A stretch of DNA of 64,000 bases from Microdochium bolleyi. Taxonomy: Eukaryota > Ascomycota > Sordariomycetes > Xylariales > Microdochiaceae. Under the pieces are notes generated by a model. The model was not told the DNA's origin, ran no database searches, and saw nothing but the letters and a program-made list of their open reading frames with translations. The DNA is taken from the NCBI GenBank assembly GCA_001566295.1, contig KQ964245.1:3105524-3169523 (forward strand). Direction: 5' to 3'. The first letter of the stretch is position 1. Every line of letters starts with the position of its first letter. This document shows positions 56,797 to 64,000 of this stretch, in pieces. Position numbers and translations under genes: made by a program.

Positions 56797-56892
56797 TCGA
56801 AATGATGAAGCGGCACTGGGCTCCGAAATAAAAACACATGAGTCGATATGCCTCTTTGTGGCAGGCCTAGAAAACCTCGCCCACTGATCACA
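56797..56892 (+). ncRNA. C/D snoRNA, snR76-like (25S C2197 in yeast numbering)
   Basis: C box ATGATGA at 56802-56808 and D box CTGA at 56884-56887. GCACTGGGC at 56813-56821 pairs with 25S GCCCAGTGC. Taking CCGA at 56823 as D', the fifth base pairs with the C that corresponds to yeast C2197, the snR76 target. The terminal stem is not obvious, so ends are approximate. Confidence 0.72.
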
Positions 56893-57077
56893 TACGACAC
56901 CACATACTCGTCGCACCTTTGTCCTGGGCGTAAGCTGACCTTTCCGTCGGCAGATATGAAGCCATGCTTGCACGCACATTGTGGCAGGCTTCTCTAGGTA
57001 ACTTCGTTGTGCTCCCGTGATGAACACAATGGTAAGCTTTTGCATTTCGTCCTCGAACACAACACATACTTCCCCTC

Positions 57078-57173
57078 ATTCGTCTGATGAACACCTAGAT
57101 GACGAGTCTGATTCGGGTCCACCGTTGGAGACAACCTTTTAAATTATACCATTCATGCCTAACTGATACGAAT
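57078..57173 (+). ncRNA. C/D snoRNA, snR75-like (25S G2288 in yeast numbering)
   Basis: The terminal stem ATTCGT (57078-57083) pairs with ACGAAT (57168-57173). C box CTGATGA is at 57084-57090, D' CTGA at 57108-57111 and D CTGA at 57163-57166. TAGATGACGAG at 57096-57106 is an 11-base antisense of 25S CTCGTCATCTA and selects the G equivalent to yeast G2288. A second guide, CCATTCATGC at 57149-57158, pairs with the nearby 25S GCATGAATGG. Confidence 0.85.
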
Positions 57174-57299
57174 ATCCTCACTCGCATTTGTTAGTACACT
57201 TGTGAGGACTTCTGCTGACATCTTGCAGTGATCTGTAGACCGTGCTACGCACCCTGGGATGGAGGACGTTGGCAGAACATGTGCCAAGCGAAAGACTGC

Positions 57300-57400
57300 T
57301 CATCGAAGCCAATATGATGATCTGACGAAAACAATGACAAGCATATGTCAGAGCCTCACGGCCTTGAAGAGTTTAGTCCCGTCTGATTGCGCTTCGATGA
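57300..57400 (+). ncRNA. C/D snoRNA, snR74-like (18S A28 in yeast numbering)
   Basis: A 10-bp terminal stem TCATCGAAGC (57300-57309) / GCTTCGATGA (57391-57400) encloses C box ATGATGA at 57314-57320 and D box CTGA at 57383-57386. GACAAGCATATG at 57336-57347 is a perfect 12-base antisense of the 18S 5' end CATATGCTTGTC. With D' CAGA at 57349, the target is the A equivalent to yeast A28. This is the best-defined member structurally. Confidence 0.88.
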
Positions 57401-57516
57401 ACTAGTTTGTGCAACGTGGAGCTGTTACGTCCTAGTGTTGAGCGTGAAATGCTCGGCATCTGCAATGCGCAGCTAGGTAAGACTTTTTCCATTATGTTGT
57501 CTGCACCCAGCACCCG

Positions 57517-57620
57517 GTTCCATATGATGATCTATTATTATCACGACGGTCAACATAGCTCGACATAGCATTGCTGATACCGCCTTTGACAAGGCACTAT
57601 TAACAAAACTGACATGGAAC
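57517..57620 (+). ncRNA. C/D snoRNA, snR73-like (25S C2959 in yeast numbering)
   Basis: The terminal stem GTTCCAT (57517-57523) / ATGGAAC (57614-57620) flanks C box ATGATGA at 57524-57530 and D box CTGA at 57609-57612. TCACGACGGTC at 57541-57551 is an 11-base antisense of 25S GACCGTCGTGA. The D' box is degenerate, but the expected spacing selects the C equivalent to yeast C2959, the snR73 site. Confidence 0.82.
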
Positions 57621-57681
57621 TTCAAACCACACTTCGTTTCACACACTTCTCTCGTGCGTCACTAACTCGACGTGTTTTCAG

Positions 57682-58113
57682 ATCTCGCCATGAGCATAAC
57701 CTGGACTTGCGTCTCAGGATTGTCGTCAAGCAGATACTGGTTGCTTTTGCTGCCACGTTGACTGTTATATGGGCCGCGTGATTTCATAGCTGTAGCACAA
57801 TAATATGAGCATATTGCATGCAAATGACTATCTCGCATGTGTCCGCCATCAATATTTTTGTTGTCCTGCGCATGTTCTCCGTGTTCTCTTGTGTGCCTAC
57901 TAGTTTTGCGTCTGTCAGAGTGGTCGGCCCGTAGAGCATCACGGAACAATGACGCCATAAACGAGCACGACGTTAGTGGTGTCTCAATACATCCAATTCC
58001 ACAGCTACGACGTTCTTCTTGCAACGCGGCAGCAACGTCCATATCCTGGTAGGCCGAACTTCACCTATGTGCTTCGCCGTCGGTCTCTACAGCGTGCATG
58101 CTGCACAACGACC
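57682..58113. other. Region between snoRNA cluster and nuclease gene
   Basis: No ORF or snoRNA is supported. An snR72-type guide (antisense to the region of 25S A876) was looked for and not seen. Confidence 0.5.
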
Positions 58114-59692
58114 ATGACGGCCTCCCAGCATAGACGCATCTCCCCACCACCACTTAAGCGCCTGAAGCGCGCTGCTGGGTCAGATGGTTCCCACACGGCC
58201 ACCGCAGCCGCGACGGCGAACCGCAGGCATGCATACGGCAAACCAGGCCAGAAAGGTAGCATCAAGATCGTAACTTGGAACATCAACGGCATCACACCAT
58301 TCGTGCAGGAGTACATGCAGAAGACGCTGCACTCTTTCTTCCAACCTGCGCCCCGAGCGTCGTCATCCACACCCTCAAGAAAGAGACAGCACAGCCCCGG
58401 GGGAAAGGACCATGGTGACGAGCACGTGGTACGCCTAGGTCTTTGCCTCTGCACAGAGAGCCGCCTACATGTGCTGACCGATTCACCAGGACGATGATCT
58501 CTCAAAGGAGGGCAAGCCTTCCCTCCGAAATGTTCTGCACAGGCAAAGTTGGCCCGAAATACTGTTCCTCCAGGAGGTCAAGATCAAGCCCGGCGACGAC
58601 AAGGTCATGGGCGCCGTCAGGCTGGCAGTGAACGGTGGAGATGGACCAGCCACGAGTCCCGCGTTTGCGGCGGACGCCACGGCCGACTCCCGCCTTAGCT
58701 CAAGGGATGTCGGGTCCAGGGCATTGCTGGCAGACGGTGGCCCACGTTACGAAGCGCACTTCGTGCTGCCATCTGATCCGTACAACGCTAAAGGATTTGG
58801 AGGGAAAGTGTACGGGGTCGCTGCGGTCATTCGGAAGGACTTCATGCGCGAGTGTGTGAAGTGTGTACGTGAGCCTGGCTGGGATAGGGAGGGTCGAGTC
58901 CAGATCATCGAGACGTCGATCCCCGTCCGAGCAGCCGGCGAGGCCCTCACAGATCACATCAGGCCCTCTGAGCAAACGTCATCATCAGATTCAGATAAGG
59001 GCACAGCTCAGACGAAGAACAACCCAGACTCGCTCAGGCTCGCCATCATCAACATCTATGCGGTCAACGGCACCTTCAACCCTTACCACTCGACACACAC
59101 CGGCGCGGTGATTGGCACGCGCCATGACCGCAAGCTCGCCTTGCACACGGAGCTCCTGCGTGAGGCCCAGAGGCTGGAGTCACGGGGCTTCCACGTCATC
59201 ATTGCCGGAGACTTGAACATCGCGAGAGCGCGCATTGACGGGTATCCCAACCTGCGGACGACGCCACACCAGCATGTGCTCAACCGGGAGGACTTCAACA
59301 GGAAGTTCTTCACGAAAGGCGGGCTACAGGCAGATCCACCGAGAGTGACTGCGGCCTCTTATCACTTTGGAGAGCCCGTGGAGGAAGATGGAGCTGAGGG
59401 ACTTGCAGAGTCATTGGGAGGTGGAAGCGCTGGATTACAAGGGCTGGACGGTATCGACACGTTCCGGCACATCCATGGCGACGCACGGAGATACACCTGG
59501 CATTCTAGAACAAAGGAGTTCGCCACGTGCTGCGACAGAGTCGACTTGATCCTCGCGTCGAGATCGCTGGAGCAGAACATCGTCGATGCCGGCATTTGGG
59601 ACAGCCCAAGGGATCGCGGCCCGAGCGACCACTGTCCCCTATGGGTGGACATCGGCCGTAGTCTTCCACTGGACAAGTCCGGCTCATTGTGA
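58114..59692 (+). CDS. Exonuclease III / AP-endonuclease-like nuclease (EEP superfamily)
   Basis: Exons 58114-58428 and 58490-59692 (61-nt intron) encode 505 residues. The superfamily signature residues appear in order: KIVTWNINGI (metal/Asn), LFLQEVKI (metal Glu), GVAAVIRKDF, IINIYAVNGT (Tyr), GDLNIARARID (catalytic Asp/Asn), DRVDLIL and SDHCPLW (catalytic His). This fits class II AP endonucleases of the ExoIII/APN type, which cut DNA 5' to abasic sites in base-excision repair. The N-terminal 45 residues are basic, with a PLKRLKR patch that could be a nuclear signal. Inserted low-complexity segments (about residues 80-105 and 240-260) and the lack of a C-terminal GRF zinc finger differ from canonical Apn2, so the precise subfamily is open. 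Confidence 0.85.
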
Positions 59693-59770
59693 TCATTCGA
59701 CGTATTTCCACGTCCTGTCCTGCAGATCTACCCTGGCGATTTCCCGAACGACCTCATGTAGTGCCCGCCC

Positions 59771-60885
59771 TCACGTATACACAATCCCCCCGTCGACAAT
59801 CTGCGTCTGCCCTGTCACGAAATCGCTATCCCCGCTCGCCAGGAAGCTCACCAGCTTGGCCACGTCCTCCGCGACACTGACCCTCCCCAGCGCCGTCCCC
59901 TCTTTGACCATCTTCTTCAACACCTCGCCCTTCGGCACGCCCAGCTCCCGCGCCATCTCCGCGTCGATGAGCTCCCACATCGCGGTGCCCACGATCCCCG
60001 GAGCGTAGGCGTTGACGGTGATGTGGTGCCGCGCGAGCTCTGCTGCGTACCCCTGCGTGAGCCCGCGGACCGCGAACTTGCTGGCGGTGTAGTGCGCGAG
60101 CAGGGGGGTGGGCTTGAACGCCGCGACCGAGGCCGCGCCGATGATCTTGCCCGGGCGGGAGGCGGTGCAGGTCTGCTGGGCGATCATCTGCCTCGCGGCC
60201 GCCGAGTAGCAGTTCTGCAGGCCGAAGACGTTGACCTGGAACATGCGCTCAAAGTCGGCGTCGGTGATCTCGAGCACGGGCTTCACCTGGGCCATGCCGG
60301 CGTTGGCGATCCTAGACATCAGAGCAGGTCAGCCACAGCCTCACGGATGGTTGCATGAGTTATCTGGGGGTTTTTCAAGGCTTACATCACGTCCAGCGGC
60401 CCCAGCGTGTCCACACTCAGCTTGACCATCGCCTCGACCTCCGCACGCTTCGATACGTCCGCGAGCGCATAGCAGCTCCGCCGGCCCCAGGTCCCGCGAA
60501 TCTCATCGACGACCTCCTCGCAGCCGGCCTTGTTCGCGGGGACGTCGTGCACGCAAACTTCGAGCCCGTCCGCCGCGAGGCGCAGCGCGATGGCCTTGCC
60601 GATGCCCCTGCTCGAGCCGGTGACTATGACAGTCCGGGGACGGTCTCCTTGTTGGTCGGCGGCGGCGGCAGCAGCGGTGGTGGCGGCGCGACTGCCGAGC
60701 GGGCGGAAGGTAGAATATGATCTTGCTATTGTTGCTGTTCTTGATGCGGCAAGATGTCGGAGGTCAGAAAGAGGTGCCCTCCTCGCAGAAGGTGACGCCG
60801 CAGTACTGTAGGTTAATAGAGGCTGCGTGGCAGTCCATCTGCGGACAGCAGCGGCAGCGGCCATACCACCAGCAGAGAACTTCAT
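59771..60885 (-). CDS. Short-chain dehydrogenase, diacetyl/acetoin reductase-like
   Basis: Exons 60885-60386 and 60311-59771 encode 346 residues. After about 90 residues of Ala/Arg/Ser-rich N-terminal extension, which looks like a mitochondrial targeting sequence, comes a complete classical SDR. It has the NAD(P) motif TGSSRGIG, DVM|IANAG (spanning the 74-nt intron), the catalytic Ser in GAAS and the YTASK active-site Tyr/Lys. The C-terminal NAYAPGIVGTAMWELID and FVTGQTQIVDGG complete it. The blocks match fungal (S,S)-butanediol dehydrogenase/diacetyl reductase-type enzymes. It is convergent with the nuclease gene, 78 bp apart, and is followed on the same strand by a second SDR. The start could also lie upstream by way of an unseen exon. 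Confidence 0.87.
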
Positions 60886-61761
60886 GTTGTCTTCGACAAG
60901 GACAGTGTGTGAACCACGAGAGACTGTTCTGCAGAGGTTCCGAGACGTTGTGTAAAGTGAAAGCAACCTAATGGAAATGGTCGGCTAGAGGGTCGTAGAA
61001 GTGTCGATGAGGTTTTGACTGAAAGCACAAGTACTTTCCAGAAATCCAGATATGATGAGGTCCAGTGGTCCAAAGGAGCCAACCGAGTAGAAACCGGACT
61101 ACACAGCCAACGATGTAGTGAATCGCACCAGCAAAGGGCACCACCTGTTCTACAATGAGAAAATTCCCCGACGTTGGGGATGCCGAACATCGGGGTCGTG
61201 TCCCGTACAAGCTCTCCCGCAGCCCCAGCACCCTTACTCCCACCAACAAGCTCAGAGGACCGGAATTACCAAGAACGGACCATCCCGCCCACGAACGTTC
61301 CGCCATGACGATCGATCGTCGGGGTGCTTTCCCCCGCATTGTGAACCCACTGTGGAGTTTACGGTCTACCATCAGTAGTGGCGGTGCTGCAGGCGGGTTG
61401 ACGTGCCGCGACTCGCGTCCACGACGGTCGGCGAAAGGGCTTTCGTAACTCACGATTGTATATACATTCCATGCACTCTTATATTCGAGGAACTGACAAC
61501 TACATGTGTGACTTTCTCGGAATACAAGGGTTTTCCTGCGTCCCAAATATGCACCCTGTCACTTGAGACGTGAAAAATGTACTGTTGAATCAGTACCTTC
61601 ACAGAGCCAGAAAAACAAAAGCCCAGAAAACCCCAGAAAATTCGGGGTTGTCAACGGAAAGAAGTTCATAATGAATCAATGGAATGACTGCGCGATCCTA
61701 CTCAAGGCCTTGCGATTTGTCTACAATGTCCAGCCAACCACGAGCACGACTTCCCTCGCCA
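60886..61761. other. Spacer between two SDR genes
   Basis: About 0.9 kb with short unsupported ORFs. It holds the promoter of the SDR at 59771 and the 3' end of the next. Confidence 0.5.
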
Positions 61762-63130
61762 TCACCAAGAATACATCGGACTGCCCTCTTCCTCCTCGCC
61801 CGGCCGATTCCGATGCGGCCCCAGCATCAGTCCTCCGTCGACCTGGACGCTCGCGCCGTACATGTAACTGGACCGCGGGCTGGCCAGGAACAGCGCGACG
61901 TCGGCAATCTCCTCGGCTGTCGCCATGCGTGCGATGGGCACGCACACCTCGACGCTGCGCCGGATGCGTGCGGCCGCGAGGCCCGGCACGTCGCTCGTCA
62001 TGGGCGTGTCGACCCAGCCCGGGACGAGGGTATTGACGCGCACGCCGTGGGGGGCCATGTCGAGGGCTAGAGGAGGCAGGATGGATGATGTCAGTGGATA
62101 ATGATGGTGTAGAAGGTGTCAGTGGTGCTGAATATTCTATTTTGTGTCCATTGTGCAGAGAAGTCCTTGCCCTCCAGCAAGCTATCCGTCTCGCATAAGA
62201 GCAGCGACGATCTTGTCAAATAGCATGATGGTGATCATGGGGAGTGACTCACCGGCATTCTTGCTCAACCCGATCATCGCATGCTTCGTGACCGTGTACG
62301 GCATCTGGCCCATGCCGACGCAGAGGCCAAACATGGAGGAGACGTTGACTATGGTGCCCCGTATCGTGCTGGCCCGGGGCCCGTATCGCCCGTTGACGGT
62401 GGCGGGCGCCTGGCTCTTCATGACCTTGCCGACCTCCTGAATGCAGTTAAGCATGCCGACAACGTGGACCCTGTGCAACCGCTCCAGGTCACGCACATCC
62501 GCGTCTGGTATTGTCGTCGCGGTTTCTGGGACGAGCTTGTTTTTCGCAATGTCAGCTTGTAGCCTCGTGAAGTCCTGTGGAAGGAACTATGATCTCTAGC
62601 AAGAGGATGACAGCAAGGCACATAGATCATGCTCAGCAAAAGCATGATCCGTTCTCTTGCACCTCACACGCTGATAGACCTCAAATCAACTCACCCCTGC
62701 ACAGTTTATACTGTAGTCGATCCTGCCAAATGCCTCCACCACGGTAGCCACCATCCCGGCCACGCTTTCTGCATCGCCGACATCAACCTTGAGCGCCAGA
62801 GCCCGGTACTCTGAGCTCTTCCCGAGCTGGCGGCTAATTTCGGCGGCGTCTTGCGCGCCTTTGAGGTTGATGTCCGCAAACACGACAGCTGCTGCGCCTT
62901 CGGCTGCAAATGCTATGGCGGTTTCCTTACCGATGCCACTGGCTGAAACAGAGGAATCGGAGCTTGTCAGCGACATCAAAGCATGGTCGAAAGCAGAGGA
63001 GGTTGCTGAAAGGTTGGGAGTCATGCTTGCGAAGAGGATCGGATCTGATTCGAATGTGCACATGGGACATAATCATGTACGTACCCGCTCCCGTGACGAT
63101 GGCAACACCATCAATCGAGAAGCCAGCCAT
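61762..63130 (-). CDS. Short-chain dehydrogenase/reductase (classical SDR)
   Basis: Four exons, 63130-63085, 62942-62695, 62574-62253 and 62066-61762, encode 306 residues. Splicing assembles a complete classical SDR: VAIVTGA|ASGIG cofactor motif (across intron 1), FADINLKGA, INCAG (intron 2 follows), IVNVSSMFGL with the catalytic Ser, YTVTKHA active-site Tyr/Lys, and APHGVRVNTLVPGWVDTPM with SYMYGASVQVDGG at the end. The acidic residue after the second strand (FAD) suggests a preference for NAD over NADP. No presequence is present, so it is probably cytosolic. The substrate is unknown. Intron sizes of 142, 120 and 186 nt are longer than average here. Confidence 0.88.
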
Positions 63131-63528
63131 GGCTGCCGAGGACTTCCACAAGGGATAGCCGAACGCCGGGTTGGTGTGGTTGCCAGCGCCGTCCCGAGCA
63201 CGATCGTTTACCGACAAGTCGGTCTGCCTTGCAATCGATGGAGGACGACAATATGGTTGCTCTTGCAATCGAGCCGTGTTCCCTTCATCTCGGCTGCATG
63301 AATTGAAGCCAAGCTCGGCATGGTCCCTTTTATGGGACCGCTCCGGGTGGATCTAGGCATTTGCGGCGTCCATGGTCTAATGCAGGTCCACGGCCGCAGC
63401 GGGGTTGCAAGGGTCGCCGTGTTGTTCAGTCCTAGGACAATCAATTCCGAGGCAAATGCTGTGCAGCGACAATTTGGATTTTATATTCTTGTGCTGTCAA
63501 TAGTGTTGGCAGACTTCAGTCACCTTCA
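63131..63528. other. Spacer
   Basis: Nearly 0.4 kb upstream of the SDR start, containing its promoter. No gene is supported. Confidence 0.45.
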
Positions 63529-64000
63529 TCACCAGCTCTCCCAGATGGTATCGGGCAGGACTTTCCGCATGATCTTCCAATGGCCCACCGCACTGGTGTC
63601 GTGTGACTTGGCCAATACAGAGGTCTCGTTGCGTCGGAGTATGCCAATGTCGTCGCCAGTCATGAAGGCAGAGTCGGAGACCTCGTGTTTAGGCATCAGG
63701 AAGTTCTTCCTGGAGTAACTCTGCAGATAATCAGCCTCGACAGGCTCCCGGAAGCTGATGGGGTCAGCTCTCTTGGTGCAGAAGATGATGACGTTGTCAA
63801 AGTCCCGGCCTTCCTCCTCCACAGTCTCTTTTGATGGTGCCTCCATTTCCCTGAAGATGCGGCAAGAAGGGAACACGGTCTTGACCGTCTTTGCGACGAT
63901 GCTCAGCGATGGCAAGGTGAAGTCGCCGGCAAAGTTCTGGCCATCCGAGTTAGTACATGATGTATGATCGATATCTAGAGATACTTACTATGGCTATCAC
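63529..64000 (-). CDS. C-terminal part of a spermidine-synthase-like (SAM methyltransferase fold) protein
   Basis: The last full exon is 63936-63529. A 52-nt intron (63937-63988, GTAAGT, TACTAAC, CCAG) joins it to 12 bases of the previous exon at the window edge, giving VIAI|NFAGDF. The sequence NFAGDFTLPSLSIVAKTVKTVFPSCRIFREME resembles the end of the Rossmann-like domain of fungal spermine/spermidine-synthase-family proteins (VAVNFAGD...TIRSVFP.CRLFRE). It is followed by FDNVIIFCTK and a C-terminal tail ending IMRKVLPDTIWESW. Only 140 residues are visible. Members of this uncharacterised fungal group often lack the catalytic residues of true aminopropyltransferases, and this part does not decide it. 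Confidence 0.72.

Larger units (their letters stand above)
56239..57681 (+). ncRNA. Non-coding host transcript of a six-member box C/D snoRNA cluster
   Basis: The region has no credible ORF but repeated intron signals on the plus strand: 56239-56441 (GTAAGT, GCTAAC branch, TACAG), 56539-56738 (GTAAGC, CACTAAC, TTAG), 56762-56953 (GTACGC, CTGAC, GGCAG), 57032-57228 (GTAAGC, GCTGAC, TTGCAG) and 57477-57681 (GTAAGA, CACTAAC, TTTTCAG). Each holds one C/D snoRNA. A sixth snoRNA, at 57300-57400, lies between the last two introns and its own splice sites are not clear. The listed span runs from first donor to last acceptor, and true transcript ends are unknown. The small exons (for example 56739-56761) do not encode a protein. 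The host could also be the 5' leader of the nuclease gene at 58114. Confidence 0.8.

Overview
The window is nuclear DNA of a filamentous ascomycete (Pezizomycotina, most likely a Sordariomycete). Genes are split by short GT-AG introns, mostly 50-130 nt, often with CTAAC or CTGAC branch sites. The gene set is typically fungal: a Zn2Cys6 regulator, an Egh16-like secreted protein, an ABCC pump, a sugar porter with ten exons, exocyst SEC3 and FBPase. Exon boundaries were derived by hand from splice signals, phase and family conservation.

Layout. 1-8.2 kb: a C-terminal gene fragment, two tandem paralogous small basic proteins, a long gene-free stretch, and an Egh16-type secreted protein. 8.6-9.8 kb: a gene broken by an in-frame TAG and a 17-bp tandem duplication. 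9.9-15.6 kb: two Gfo/Idh/MocA oxidoreductases and a divergent Zn2Cys6 regulator, probably a small catabolic cluster. 17.4-25.3 kb: an Arg/Ser/Pro-rich DUF8035-like protein and a low-complexity protein with an in-frame TAG. 26.4-31 kb: a full-length ABCC transporter. 34.2-36.5 kb: an MFS sugar transporter. 37.2-41.2 kb: a mitochondrial hydroxyacid-oxoacid transhydrogenase and a divergent DmpA-type aminopeptidase. 41.4-45.8 kb: exocyst SEC3. 48.3-55.2 kb: an NTF2/SnoaL-like protein, an unknown membrane-anchored protein, a serine carboxypeptidase and fructose-1,6-bisphosphatase. 58.1-64 kb: an AP-endonuclease-like nuclease, two SDR dehydrogenases and the end of a spermidine-synthase-like protein.

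The main hidden signal is non-protein-coding. Between 56.2 and 57.7 kb there are no credible ORFs but several good introns, and inside the region six box C/D snoRNAs can be read. Their guide sequences match the rRNA targets of yeast snR78, snR77, snR76, snR75, snR74 and snR73, in that order. This is the order of the yeast snR78-snR72 polycistron, here carried largely in the introns of a non-coding host transcript. snR72 was not found. I saw no tRNA, CRISPR array or recognisable transposase. Several intergenic stretches of 2-3.5 kb hold nothing I can support.
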